Part shown: positions 47,090 through 58,772 of the stretch, piece after piece
Layout of the letters: every line of letters starts with the position of its first letter
Numbering within the stretch: the stretch's first letter is position 1
Assembly (NCBI GenBank): GCA_024276275.1
Contig: JAJRXM010000049.1
Span: 112,249-176,248 of the forward strand
DNA length: 64,000 nt
DNA from: Candidatus Zixiibacteriota bacterium
GTDB taxonomy: Bacteria > Zixibacteria > MSB-5A5 > GN15 > FEB-12
Direction of reading: 5' to 3'
Translations under genes and position numbers: made by a program
Notes under the pieces: generated by a model
Database searches by the model: none
What the model saw: only the letters and a program-made list of their open reading frames with translations
Told to the model about the DNA's origin: nothing

Positions 47090-50000
47090 ATGTTAAAATA
47101 TTTAAAGATATTTTTAACGTTCCTTATCACCTTATTAACTATAACATCTGTTACATACGCAAATACGTTTGTAGTTGATGATGATGGTGATCCGAGTACG
47201 ACTTATTCAACATTAAATGCAGCTATTCTAACAGCCGAATCATTTCCGGGCATTGATCATGATATTATTATTATGCCGGGTGCATACTCAGATGCAGGTT
47301 TAGCTATTTCTGTTCCGGGAAAAATTAAATCTATTATGGGTGATCCCGGTTCTGTAGCCGCTGATATAGTTTTTACAGATCCTTCCTATCAAACAAATAC
47401 CTTTTTGACAATTTCCGGTACATCCGGAATGTCAATAGGTGATTTTACTGTTGTCGGTTATGTAGCTGGTTTTAATGGAGCCGGTATGCAAGTTAATCTT
47501 ACTGGTATGATATTAGATGATAATATCTCCGGTATAGATTTACGAAATTCTGACGGAAGTTTAATTGACGGTAATGAAATAATGAACGGTACTACCGGTA
47601 TTAGACTTCGTGCAGCATCAGGCGATCCGTCTGATATGAATATTATTTCTAACAATAATATCCATAATGTTGCAGGAAACGGTGTTATGTTAGGTGTAGC
47701 AGGTTCCTCAAATCTTGGAAATAACGTTGTTGATAACGTAATTGAGAATTGTGGTTCTAACGGTATAGCAATTACATCGGGTGGTGGCAGTGGAATGATC
47801 ACAGGAAACCAGGTTTTGAATAACGGTTCCTATGGTGTTGCTCTTACTTTAGGAACGTATGTCGGACCTGCATTGACTGTTTCTGACAACTGTTTCTATG
47901 GCCATCCGGGTGTTCAAGCTTCAGATAATGCTATGCATTCTTGGTCAAATAACTACTATGGCGATATAACTGTCGGTGCGACATCTTATGCTCTTGCCGG
48001 TGGCGGTGGTGCTGTAGATGCAACTCCAAAAATGCGTTCAAACACTCCTGTAGCTGCTTCAAGCACAATGGAAGTATGGTCTTCACAGACTGTTGATTTT
48101 GCTTGGGCCTTACCTGATGTTTGTAATGAAGCAGATACTTTTGAATTTGCCGCATACGAATTTACAGTAAGCTGGAATCCGGCTTTACTTTCATTCCAAG
48201 CCGGTGATAATTATGAATTCTTCAGTAGTGCTGGACTATATGTCTTTACTGCTGATGATGCTGCTCTCGGAAGTATAACATTCTCCGGTGTAGATATTGC
48301 TAATCCAAATATCGGTGCAGGTAATTTGGGTTGGGCAGAATTTCAAGCAGTTGGTGTCGGTTCAGCAACAATCAGTATTGCATCTTCTTATAGAGATGTA
48401 AACAATGTTTCTATTCCGGTACAAAGTAATTCTATAGTGCTTTCTTTAGTTGATACTGAAGCTCCTTCTATTACTGTTACAGCTAATGATCCTGTTGCCG
48501 GTTCTGATACATATTCAGACGGTTCAGCATTCGGTGGTGATATTGATTTATATATTGAAGGTACTGTATCTGATAACTTTGCTTTGAGTACTGTTTGGTA
48601 TAATATTGATGATCAAGCATCAGTCCCTTGGACTTTAATGAGTTCTGTAAGTGGTACTTCTGATACTTACGGTGGATTACCAGGCTCTTTCTATATTGAC
48701 CTTTCACCGGTTACAACAGAAGGTGCTCATACATTAAATGTTATCGTTCTTGATGCCTCAGGTAATAGAGACTCAATTTATTATAACTTTAATATAGATA
48801 GAACAGGACCGGATGTAGCAAATTTAGCATTAGTTGATGCTGACGGTTGTGCTGATGCCGGTTTTACTAATGATGACGTAATTGCTGTAAGCTGGGATAA
48901 CCCTGACGGTTCAGCAGTTGAACATCAGTTCTACTACACTTTAGCTCCTGGTTGGTCTACACCAGTTGCTTTAGAAAACCCAACTACATATACTCTTGAT
49001 GGTTCTGAAGGCTCACACGGTCTTTATGTACGTCAATTTGATGTTTATGGAAACTGGGGTGGTCAAATGGGGCCGGTTGCTATTACTGTTGATAAAACAG
49101 CGCCTGTTCCAAGTGATCCTTATTTAGTAGCCAGTCCATCACAGTCTGTCTTAATAACAAATCTTGATACTATTCCTGGTGATTTCAATATGGAAGTCGG
49201 CACAGGAACTGTTCAGTATATGTTCTCAGAAGATATGGGTGCGATTGTTTGTGGTGCTTCAGAATGGGCTTCGGCTCCTCCTGCAGGACCTGCTCCACGT
49301 CTTAGTATTCCTCTTTCATCCGGTGACGGAATGAAAGTTATCTATTTTGGTTCACGTGATGCTGCCGGTAATATCGGTATTGTTGCTGATTCAATTACAT
49401 TAGATCAAACTGCTCCTGACTTTGTCTCTTTTGCAGTTGAAGATTTAAATGGAACAGAATGTTCAGATAATTGGAATGTAAGAGTTATTGTTGAATACGG
49501 TGCCGATGCTGTTTCAGCCGGTCTATATAATGTATCGGGTGGACCTTCATACACTTCTTATGTGCTTGACGGTACATCTCCTGATACTTTAGCATTTAAC
49601 TTTATCTCTGACGGTGACGGCGTTTCACATCTTTGTGACGACGTCAACTCTGTATTTGGTGTTTTAGTTGATGCGGCAACTAACCAAGGTTCAGAATCTA
49701 CAGACGATATTACTGTTGATTGTGCTATACCTGTAATTACTTCAGTTCTTGTAACTGATACCGATTATGACGGTGTTTCTTTAACTCCACATATTAATTG
49801 GTCAAATGATGCAACAGTTGATTTAGAAATTACCGGATTAGCTGCTGATGTCAATGAAATTCAAGTTTCTGAAACCGGCGTATTCGGTGGTGAAGAAACT
49901 TCATTTGCTGTAATACCTCCAGCCAGTGATCCTTTAATGCTTTCGTATACATATTTAGCTCCTACCGGTTGTTCAGTTGACAACCTATTTATAAGAGCTT

Positions 50001-51877
50001 TAGATTGTGCCGGAAGAATTTCTTCTACTGTAAGTGACGGTATTACATTTGACTTTGATGCTCCAGTAATAAGTTCGTTTACTGTAACATCTTCTAACCC
50101 AACAAACGTACTTTCAGTTGATGTTGCAATTTCTGCCACAGATAACTGTAACCTTTGGTATATGAATGTCTATGAAGATGGATATGAAGGTGACGGTACT
50201 GGCTGGGTTGTTGATGCAGCAACTGCTACTATTGCTCTGCAAGATGATGGTGACGGTACTCGTACTATCCATCTTGAGATGATTGACCCTACAGGTAATA
50301 TGTCAGCAACAACTGTCACAGTTGAAGTTGATCAAACATTCCCTTCGGGTGCATTTTCTGTCGAACAGTTTGGAAATCCGTTTACTACAGCAGGTTACAC
50401 AAACTCATTAACAGATAATAGTGTAGTTGGTATCACTTGGGATGCTGATGCGGTTGATATGGCAATAAGAAACTCAGACGGATCCAATAATACTGGTTGG
50501 ATTCCGGTTGCGTCTTCTTATTCTCCTCATACGCTAGCAGCAGGTGGTGATGGAACTCGCACTGTACAAATGATTTTCCGTGATGCTACCGGAAATTACT
50601 TACCATGGTCATCGGCTATTGAAGTTGATATAGAATACCTTGGTACAGCTCCGGCTGCTCCAGCTTCTGCTTCAGGTTTACCTACAGCAAGTGTTGCTCT
50701 CGTATGGAGTGCTGTTCCTAATGCTCAATCTTACTACATAAAATTCAATAACTCAGGTGAATACCCTACCTATGATCCTCTGTTGGCTCCTGCTCCTCCT
50801 CCAGCTGATACTATAGAAGGTTTATTTGCTTATAACGGGGCTGATACAGCATTGAGTTTTGACGGTGTTGTGGCTGATATCTATTCGTTCTCAATTTGGA
50901 CAATTGATTTAGCCGGTAACTTGTCAAGTTCACCTAATACAGATGTCGTTTCAACAAACTATATCTTAGGTGATATGAACCTTGATGATGATATTACCTT
51001 TGTAGATGATTTTGGTAAATTCTCAACATCTTACCTTCTTTCTACAGGTGATGCAGGATTCTTAGCAGATGCAGACTTTGGTCCGACCAGTGACGGTTAC
51101 GGAACCGGATTACCTATGCCGGACGGTATTGTTGATTTAGAAGATCTGATTATTATGGGTATGAACTATGATACTTATAATGCTGCTGCTAAACATGAAT
51201 TTAACGGCGATACTCCAAAACCATCAACGCAAGAACTCAATATAATTGCTGATATCAGTGATTATCAACAACAAGATGAATTTACTGTAACAATTAGAAC
51301 AGATAACTCTTCAGTCATCAAAGCTTATAGCTTAGTATTGGAATTCAATACGAATGATGCCGAATTGATTTCTGTTGAAGCAGGGGAGATTCATAAAAAT
51401 GCTCCTGTTGATATCTTCTATGTTGATACTGATGAATCTTCAATTAATATAACAGGTATGGTTCTTGGTTCTGAGTTCGAAGGTGAGGAAATGGTTAAAT
51501 TGACGTTTAAAACTAAGTCTGGTAATTTCCAGATTGAAAGCAAAGACCTAATTGTCAGAGACAATCAAAACAATGATCTAGAAACTACTTTTGATAGAGT
51601 AGGAAAGATTATTCCTGATAACTTTGCTTTGGATCAAAACTATCCAAACCCGTTTAATCCGTCAACTACAATCGAATTTTCTCTACCTATGGAATCTGAT
51701 TATAGTTTAACTATATTTAATATTACCGGTCAAAAAGTCCATGTTGTTGATGGACGTTCACCGGCCGGAAAAGTGACTATTCAATGGAATGCTGAAAAAA
51801 ATAGTTCAGGTATTTATTTCTATAAATTATCTGCCGGAACATTTAGCAGTACCAAGAAAATGGTCTTGCTCAAGTAG
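47090..51877 (+). CDS. Large secreted modular protein with beta-helix, cohesin-like, Ig-like and dockerin-like parts and type-A sorting domain
   Basis: 1,595 residues. After a signal peptide (IFLTFLITLLTITSVTYA) come: a right-handed beta-helix at about 30-310 (repeats such as ISNNNIHNVAGNGVMLG), a cohesin-like domain at ~345-455 (AAYEFTVSWNPALLSF), Ig-like repeats to ~1180 with recurring DGTRTV and DxTGN patterns, a fibronectin-like domain to ~1290, a dockerin-like calcium segment at ~1296-1365 (GDMNLDDDITFVDDFGKF), a second cohesin-like domain at ~1383-1500, and a C-terminal sorting domain (LDQNYPNPFNPSTTIEFSLP, GIYFYKLSAG). The terminus is the type IX-style signal used in FCB bacteria, so it is probably exported and surface-attached. 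Cohesin-like and dockerin-like parts in one chain allow self-association. It is complete. Confidence 0.88.
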   Translation: MLKYLKIFLTFLITLLTITSVTYANTFVVDDDGDPSTTYSTLNAAILTAESFPGIDHDIIIMPGAYSDAGLAISVPGKIKSIMGDPGSVAADIVFTDPSYQTNTFLTISGTSGMSIGDFTVVGYVAGFNGAGMQVNLTGMILDDNISGIDLRNSDGSLIDGNEIMNGTTGIRLRAASGDPSDMNIISNNNIHNVAGNGVMLGVAGSSNLGNNVVDNVIENCGSNGIAITSGGGSGMITGNQVLNNGSYGVALTLGTYVGPALTVSDNCFYGHPGVQASDNAMHSWSNNYYGDITVGATSYALAGGGGAVDATPKMRSNTPVAASSTMEVWSSQTVDFAWALPDVCNEADTFEFAAYEFTVSWNPALLSFQAGDNYEFFSSAGLYVFTADDAALGSITFSGVDIANPNIGAGNLGWAEFQAVGVGSATISIASSYRDVNNVSIPVQSNSIVLSLVDTEAPSITVTANDPVAGSDTYSDGSAFGGDIDLYIEGTVSDNFALSTVWYNIDDQASVPWTLMSSVSGTSDTYGGLPGSFYIDLSPVTTEGAHTLNVIVLDASGNRDSIYYNFNIDRTGPDVANLALVDADGCADAGFTNDDVIAVSWDNPDGSAVEHQFYYTLAPGWSTPVALENPTTYTLDGSEGSHGLYVRQFDVYGNWGGQMGPVAITVDKTAPVPSDPYLVASPSQSVLITNLDTIPGDFNMEVGTGTVQYMFSEDMGAIVCGASEWASAPPAGPAPRLSIPLSSGDGMKVIYFGSRDAAGNIGIVADSITLDQTAPDFVSFAVEDLNGTECSDNWNVRVIVEYGADAVSAGLYNVSGGPSYTSYVLDGTSPDTLAFNFISDGDGVSHLCDDVNSVFGVLVDAATNQGSESTDDITVDCAIPVITSVLVTDTDYDGVSLTPHINWSNDATVDLEITGLAADVNEIQVSETGVFGGEETSFAVIPPASDPLMLSYTYLAPTGCSVDNLFIRALDCAGRISSTVSDGITFDFDAPVISSFTVTSSNPTNVLSVDVAISATDNCNLWYMNVYEDGYEGDGTGWVVDAATATIALQDDGDGTRTIHLEMIDPTGNMSATTVTVEVDQTFPSGAFSVEQFGNPFTTAGYTNSLTDNSVVGITWDADAVDMAIRNSDGSNNTGWIPVASSYSPHTLAAGGDGTRTVQMIFRDATGNYLPWSSAIEVDIEYLGTAPAAPASASGLPTASVALVWSAVPNAQSYYIKFNNSGEYPTYDPLLAPAPPPADTIEGLFAYNGADTALSFDGVVADIYSFSIWTIDLAGNLSSSPNTDVVSTNYILGDMNLDDDITFVDDFGKFSTSYLLSTGDAGFLADADFGPTSDGYGTGLPMPDGIVDLEDLIIMGMNYDTYNAAAKHEFNGDTPKPSTQELNIIADISDYQQQDEFTVTIRTDNSSVIKAYSLVLEFNTNDAELISVEAGEIHKNAPVDIFYVDTDESSINITGMVLGSEFEGEEMVKLTFKTKSGNFQIESKDLIVRDNQNNDLETTFDRVGKIIPDNFALDQNYPNPFNPSTTIEFSLPMESDYSLTIFNITGQKVHVVDGRSPAGKVTIQWNAEKNSSGIYFYKLSAGTFSSTKKMVLLK

Positions 51878-51969
51878 TACTTATCTTGAGTTGGTAAAAT
51901 GGGAAAAGAAGAGGAGAGAGTGCTCCTCTTCTTCCCAAAATTATCGGCTCTACTATTTAGGAGGATATT

Positions 51970-53358
51970 ATGCGTTTTACACACTCGTCTTACCAAACCT
52001 TTCTTGCGAGTCTGGTTTGTTTTGTTCTCTTTTTTACAGTGCAGACGTATTCTGCAGAAATCTATTTAGACCCGGGAGTTTCTAATCTTACGGCTCCAAT
52101 CGGTGAAGAATTCCAATTGGAATTAAAAGTAGATGCGAACACATTAGGATTGCGATTGTTTCAGGTATTTATCAAATTCGAATCAAGTAAACTTGATACG
52201 GTGTCATCAGCTTTAGGCTCGTTATTTGTTAGTTCTGGGAATTCAACTTTCTACAACATGAAAATGGTGTTTGACAGTACTTCAGGTGATTCTATGCTAA
52301 AAGTAGAAGGACTCCTTCTTGGAGCTTCATCAGTTGTTGATGGACCCGGTACTGTAGCGGTAATAACCTTAAAGACTACAGGGGTAGGAATTGCTGATTT
52401 ATCAATTTTAAATCATACTTTAACTGATGTGAACAATGACACAATTCCATCTACTAGCGTTGGTGCTGTAGCATATATTAATACACCTCCGGCTGTTTTT
52501 AATTTACTTTCACCGACTATCGGCGAGGTTATAAGCAAGTTTCCGGGTGAATTAGTACAATTTGTCTGGGAATCAACAAACTCTGTGTATGCGGGTGAAA
52601 ATATTCTGTACGACTTAGAATACAGTGCCGATAATTCATTTCCTCCGAGTAATACTGTAACTGTGACTGGTTTAACAGATACGACGTATAGTGTGCTTGT
52701 AGATAATTTTGCAAATGGAGCTATCTTTTGGAGAGTTCATGCTATCGGTGATATTTATTCGTTTGTGAGAAATTCAAGTCCATATCCAAACTTTTTTGAT
52801 TTCAGTTTTAGTACACAGGAACCTGATCCATTTGATATAATCAGTCCGAATGACGGACGTTTAGAAAATTTGATTGGGGATATAAATATATTGTTTGACT
52901 GGGAGGATGCCTTGCCGGCTAGCCCGGCTGATACAATTGAATATACTTTTTATATGGGTGTAAACCCGACTTTTCCTTCTGTGTCACTATTAGAGATCCC
53001 AACAGGTACAAATTCCCAAGTTTCTGTTGTAGTTTCATCTTTACCTTATTGCCAACAAGTCTATTGGACTGTTGAAGCGAAAAATCAACACGGATTAACT
53101 CGATGGGCTAATTCGGTTAACTCAATTACTTTTATGAGACGTGGTGATGTTGATTGTTCAGGTGGTTTAAATGCTATAGATATTTCGGATATTGTATTTT
53201 TTGTCAGTTTTATGTTTGGAGGAGGTTCCAGTCCTACAATTTTGGAATCCGGAAATGTTGACTGTTCAACTTCTGTTCCGATAATTGATATTTCTGACCT
53301 TGTCTTTATTGTCAATTATTCTTTTGGCGGTGGTGCCTCTCCTGATTGTGATTTATAA
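51970..53358 (+). CDS. Secreted protein with cohesin-like, fibronectin-like and dockerin domains
   Basis: 462 residues. The signal peptide ends FFTVQTYSA. A cohesin-like domain (~30-165; PIGEEFQLELKVDANTLGLR) is followed by two fibronectin-like domains (~170-380). The C-terminal dockerin has two calcium-binding F-hand repeats (GDVDCSGGLNAIDISDIVFF and GNVDCSTSVPIIDISDLVFI), each followed by FGGG-SP. It ends shortly after, with no type-A sorting domain. A perfect AGGAGG lies 5 bases before the ATG. It follows the larger modular gene by 92 bases, probably in one operon. The two may bind each other, or a third protein, through dockerin and cohesin-like parts. Confidence 0.87.
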   Translation: MRFTHSSYQTFLASLVCFVLFFTVQTYSAEIYLDPGVSNLTAPIGEEFQLELKVDANTLGLRLFQVFIKFESSKLDTVSSALGSLFVSSGNSTFYNMKMVFDSTSGDSMLKVEGLLLGASSVVDGPGTVAVITLKTTGVGIADLSILNHTLTDVNNDTIPSTSVGAVAYINTPPAVFNLLSPTIGEVISKFPGELVQFVWESTNSVYAGENILYDLEYSADNSFPPSNTVTVTGLTDTTYSVLVDNFANGAIFWRVHAIGDIYSFVRNSSPYPNFFDFSFSTQEPDPFDIISPNDGRLENLIGDINILFDWEDALPASPADTIEYTFYMGVNPTFPSVSLLEIPTGTNSQVSVVVSSLPYCQQVYWTVEAKNQHGLTRWANSVNSITFMRRGDVDCSGGLNAIDISDIVFFVSFMFGGGSSPTILESGNVDCSTSVPIIDISDLVFIVNYSFGGGASPDCDL

Positions 53359-53398
53359 ATCTAGATATCATTCTATCCTCCGATAGGTGATTAGTATA

Positions 53399-53453
53399 CG
53401 ACCGAATCATTCAATTGCTAGAAACATCAATTGCATTGGTCCGGTCGTTTTTT
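53399..53453 (+). terminator. Rho-independent terminator after the modular surface genes
   Basis: Outer stem CGACCG / CGGTCG with an inner CAATTG pair, followed by six T. The rest of the 330-base interval to the kinase stop is AT-rich, with nothing else recognised. Confidence 0.75.
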
Positions 53454-53688
53454 GATGATAGGGTATTTATCGGATACCATTAAAAAGAAATTGATTTTAG
53501 TCCCCCTCAAATCAAAAACATATCATATTCTAAGTAAAGGTATCCTTTTCTTGCTCTTTATCATAAAATGGTATGTAATAATAGTATTATAATATAATTA
53601 TCGGAAAAAACTACCAAAAAGTTTATTATTTATAATAAAATGTACAGTTATACTGCACAAAAACGTTAAAAAAGAGAAATAGATTAAT

Positions 53689-56600
53689 TCAGGAAATCGG
53701 TAACAAAATAGTAAATACAGAACCTTTATTTATTTTGCTTTCAACAGATATGCTTCCATTATGCTCTTTAATAATACCATGACTTATTGAAAGACCTAAA
53801 CCAGTACCTTCACCTACATCTTTGGTTGTGAAAAAAGGTAAAAAGATTGATTTGAGAGTTTCTTCAGGTATCCCAATTCCGTTATCTTCAAAAGAGATAC
53901 ATATATGTTTATCTTTTTTAAATGATCTTACAATCAATTTACCACCATGCTGCATCGCAAAGATTGCATTAAAAATAATATTAATAAATACCTGTTGAAT
54001 CTGTACCTGATCAACTTCAAGTTCGAGTTTATTATTAGATAACTCCAATATATGTTCTATCGATGATTTGTTTAAGAGACTATTAACAAGTAAAAATGTA
54101 TTTTTTATAATAGTATTGATGTTAACTCTTTGTTTATTACTGTTATTTTGGTGAGTGAAAATTAGTAAGTTACTTATAATTCTCTTTATCCTTCGTGAAA
54201 CTCGTAACATTTCCTCGAGGATCGGTTCATTGAGAGTTTCTTTCGATTTTTTTAAATCTTCTAAAGAGCCATGTAAAACAGTCATTGGATTATTAATTTC
54301 ATGAGCAATAGCTGCCGCCAGATGTCCTGCATGTATCAACCTGTCCTTACGAACGAGTTGTTGTTGGACAAGCTTTTCTTTTTGTTGGGCATCTAGAAGG
54401 TCTGTAATGTCTGTTGAAACACCGCAAGTCGCATATAGTTTTCCGCTTGAATCAAAGAGTGGAAATTTGTCTGAAATATATGTTCGTACTTTGTTATCAT
54501 GAAAAATTTCTTCGTGTATTTGTATGTCGTATTTACCGTTTATTACTTTATTGTCGTTTTTAAGAAATTGGTCAACAACTTTTTTGGGGAACAATTCGTA
54601 GTCGGTTTTTCCAAGAATATCTTCTTTCGATTTATCTAAAAGTTGTTCAAAACTTAGATTAATATACATGTATTTATGGTCTAAATCTTTTATGTATATA
54701 ACCGCATTTGTTTTATCCAATACTTGATTAAATAGAGCCTGGCTTTCTAATAGTTTTTTTACAGCTTCTTTTCTTTCAGTAATATCTATGACACCTGCTA
54801 TTGCTCCAACATATTCATTATTGTCATCAAAAATAGGAGCCGTTTCAATTGTTGTAATTATCCGATTTCCCTTTTTTGTAATGAACTCAAAGTCATGCTG
54901 TTCTTTAATGCCTGCTTTGCGACGTTCCAGGTTTTCTTTTGCAATTTCAATACCTTTTTCATCCATAAAATCAAATAAATGTTTCCCTGACATTTCTTTT
55001 TCAGAATACCCTAAAATGTCAGCCATACTTTTATTAACTAAAGTAGTTTGTGAATTAGCATCTATTACCCAAATTCCTTCTTGTGCGATTTCGAACAAAT
55101 TCCGATATTTCTTTTCACTTTCTTTCACTTTATTTTCTGCTTCAATACGTTCGGTAATATCTCTGACAGTACCTAAAATAAACTTTTCATTATTTATAAT
55201 TATTTCACTACCTACTATCTCTATTAGAAATTCAGTTTTATCTTTTCTTTTAAGATTTACTTGAATCGCCATGCCTTGTTTGATGCTTTTAGACTGCTCA
55301 AAGGTACCTTGTTCTTGTCCGTCTGCTCTCAAGTCAAATACTGTCATATTTAAGAGTTCTTCATATGAATATCCGGACATTTGACAAAAAGCAGGATTTA
55401 CAAAAACGTAATTACCATCTAAATCGGTTACGCCAACACCTTCTGTTATTTGATTAGTGAAAGCTTTGAATTTTTCTTCACTCTCTTTTAAGGCTTTTTC
55501 TGCTTGTTTGCGTTTCGATATGTCTAATAGAGTACTTTGAATAGAAACTATATTTCCGTTTTTGTCAGTAATAGATTTTGAATTATTTAAGACAGTGAAA
55601 ATCGTACCGTCTTTACGTTTCAGACGGTGTTCAAAGTTAACTAGATGATAGCCCTTTTCTAACTCCTGATGTGCCTCCATAACTTCTATAGGTTCGGCAT
55701 CCACATCGGGGATACTTAATTTTAATAGTTCATCTCTCGTATAGCCTAACAGGTCAAGGCCTGCTTGATTTGAATCAATAAAGTTTTTTTCAGAATCAAA
55801 CAGATAAATTGCTGCTATTGATTCGTCGAATAAGTCACGGTATTTTTCTTCACTTTCCTTTAAAGTTTTTTCAATAGTTTTTAACTTTGTAATGTCAACA
55901 ATTGAAATAAGAACACGCGACCAGTCATCAACTGTAGTATCCAAAGAAACGGTAATCATAATATTAATTATTTTATTATCAAAAGTTCTATGTGTTGATT
56001 CAGATGTGAATTTTGTTTTACCTGCGATAAGACAAAGTAGTTCATGTTTGAATGTTTTCATCGAATCTATAGTGAATACTTTATTAAGAGATGTGAGGAT
56101 TTCTTCTTTGTTTTGAGCATTAAGAAGTTTTACTGTTTCGTCATTGACATCAATGCAATTAATCATATTAATACATTTCATCAGTTCATCTGGATTGTTG
56201 TCAAAATATTTTTCAAAATCTATCACACCCTGCTCTTTTAATAAATCGATATATTTTTTTATTTCAGAAAAGTTTTCTCTCCAGATACTTACCGGAGCAG
56301 ATTCAAATAAATTTCTATATTCTGCTTCTGCTTTCGCCAGTTTACGTTGAGCAACATTTTTTTCGGTTACATTACGAATTGTACCTTGTGCACCGACTAT
56401 TATCTTTTCTCTATAAATAGGGACTACGTTAACTTCTAATTCAGCAATAGAGCCGTCGGCACATATCATCTGAGCACTATTGTTCTCAAGTTTATTTCCT
56501 TGTAAAACAGTTTGCATCTCTTTTTTTGCTTCATCTATTACTTCACTTGGGATAAAATTAAAAATACTTTTTCCTAACAAATCCTCAGGTTTATATCCAA

Positions 56601-58728
56601 AATTAATTTCCATAGATGGAGAGACATATGTGACAAGTAAAGAATTATCTATAACATATATTGCATCAACATATCTTTCGGTAATATTTTTGTATTTATC
56701 TTCGCTTTCTTTTAACGCTTGTTCTGTTCTTTTTCTTTCAATAGCAAGAGCAATTTGATCAGAGGCGAAAGATAAAATATCAAGATCCTCATCGAAGTAA
56801 GCATTTGGGTTATTGTAACTCTGTATCACAACAACACCGATAATACCATTTGGAGTTTTTAAAGGTATACCCATCCAAACAGGAGATGGACTTCCAATCA
56901 ACTTGACTTCACCAGAAGAAATTAATTCTTTATGTATTTTCTCATCAATTATAAAAGGTCTTTCATTTCTTCGAACATAGTCGGTAAGACTTTTTTTCAG
57001 TTGTTGAGGAGTAAAGTCAGTATCATCGTATTGATCGACACAATAAGGGAAAGAGTATTCATCTTTTACGTTATCGTAAAGAGCAACGTAAAAGTTTGTA
57101 GTATCAATCAGGGTGCCGAGAGCTTCATGAATCTTTGTTAAAAGTTCTTCTAAATTATTAGTTTGGTTAACTGCTTCGGAAATGCTGTATAATGTGTTTT
57201 GTAAAAGGTCAGCTCTTTCGTGTTCTGTTATGTCTAATGACATAAAGATAACATTCAATAATTTACCTTCAGTATTTTTTAAGGGGTATAGTTGTGCTTG
57301 AATCCAGCGTTTTCTTCCTTCAACATTTGTGAAATCAAGTTTACGCATCGTATCGGTTGCATTATACTCAAGTGGAGGTAAAAAAACAGTTTCACCTGCG
57401 AATGCTTCCTCAATCATAGGCATTACCCCCAGTTTTTCTATTTGCTTATCTTGTAGAATGTTATATTTTTCATAAACTTCATGCATAGTATCCGGTGAGA
57501 TATTCTAAAGATTCATAAAACTTGTATTTACTTGAGATATCTTACCGTCAGGATTCATTATCTGAATTGCCATTGGTGACTGTTCCATCAGATTTCTAAA
57601 CTTTTCTTCACTTTCCTTAAGAAGTTTTACGGTCTTTAAGTTCTCTGTGATATTTTGACAAAATGCTACATACTGATTTTCATGAATTCTTACTGCATCA
57701 ATGGAAAGTTGAATTTTTTTACCTTTTTTCGTAATACATTCTGAAATAGAATTCATTCTGCCATTTTTTATAAGAGTTTTAAAGTTATTAAGAGCTTTGT
57801 GCTTGTATTTAGGGTTGAGTATATCTTTGATGTTCATATTTAAGAGCTCTGATTCAGAGTAACCGGTCATTTTACATGCAAAATTGTTTACTTCTTTGTA
57901 ATAACCTTCTGAATTAACAATGAAAATCCCATAAGGAGCATTTGCAATATAAGAGTGGTATTTCAGTTTGCTTTCTAAAAGGGCATATTCATATCTTTTT
58001 CTCTCTGTGATATCTTTTATAAGGCAAATATAATGCACATTATCATCAATTGTGGTTTAAATGCAGTTGATATCTATATAGATATATTCATTGTTGGCAC
58101 GTCTTAGAGGGATATTGCATAAAACAGATTTTTCGTGGTGAATAATCTCTCTAAGTTGTTCATCGATACCTTCAAATGCCATATCCATAAACTTCATTTT
58201 GATTAACTCAGGTATTGAGTAGCCCACTATTTTTGCTATTGTCTCATTGGCGTATAAGATTGAGTTCTGATCTTTATCTAATAAGAGAAGTCCTTCATCT
58301 GATGACTCAAATAAAGCTCGATATCTTGCTTCGGATTCTTTTAATGATAATTCAGAAACTTTGAGCTCTGTAATATCTATAATTTAAGAAATGAGTTGGG
58401 TCGGTTTTCCATTATTATCATATTTGACCGTTCCATTGTGTAACACCCAACATTGATACCCGTCATGTTGATTTAACGTATGTTGCAGTGAGAAATCTGT
58501 ACTATTTTTCGATTGTAGTTCCTTGATAGTCTTACGGATAATAGATAGATCTTTTTGAGGAATAATTTCATGAGCTGAAAATCTGTTTATATTATTTTCT
58601 GAGCAGTTGTATCCCAGCTTGTCACATAAAGCTTTAGAAATGAGGATTCTGTCTTGAGTGAGGTCCCAATCAAGAATACCAATATTGCCGGAATTAATAA
58701 TCTGATTGATATATTTTGATTCGTCCAT
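53689..58728 (-). pseudogene. Giant multi-PAS/GAF sensor histidine kinase with three in-frame stops
   Basis: One continuous frame of 1,680 codons. About ten PAS domains and one GAF domain (near residues 430-570) precede the kinase core. The H-box is AAAIAHEINNPMTVLHGS (phosphorylatable His at codon 1476), followed by N ([14 protein letters not shown]), G1 ([11 protein letters not shown]) and G2 ([15 protein letters not shown]) boxes. No membrane span is seen, so it should be cytosolic. Stops lie at codon 115 (TAA, 58386-58384), 224 (TAA, 58059-58057) and 408 (TAG, 57507-57505). PAS homology crosses each one without a frame change. The intact stretch after codon 408 alone could still make a functional-looking kinase (5 or more PAS, GAF, core). 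It lies 44 bases behind the receiver-XRE gene, its likely partner. Confidence 0.85.
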
Positions 58729-58772
58729 AGTCTTGCTTTTTCGATTTCTTCATGAAAAATCAGTAAGTACGG

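Noticed and set aside
54788..55264. 158-codon plus-strand frame opposite the giant kinase
   Set aside because: It is a shadow of the PAS coding strand, with Ser/Ile/Phe-rich nonsense composition and no family match.
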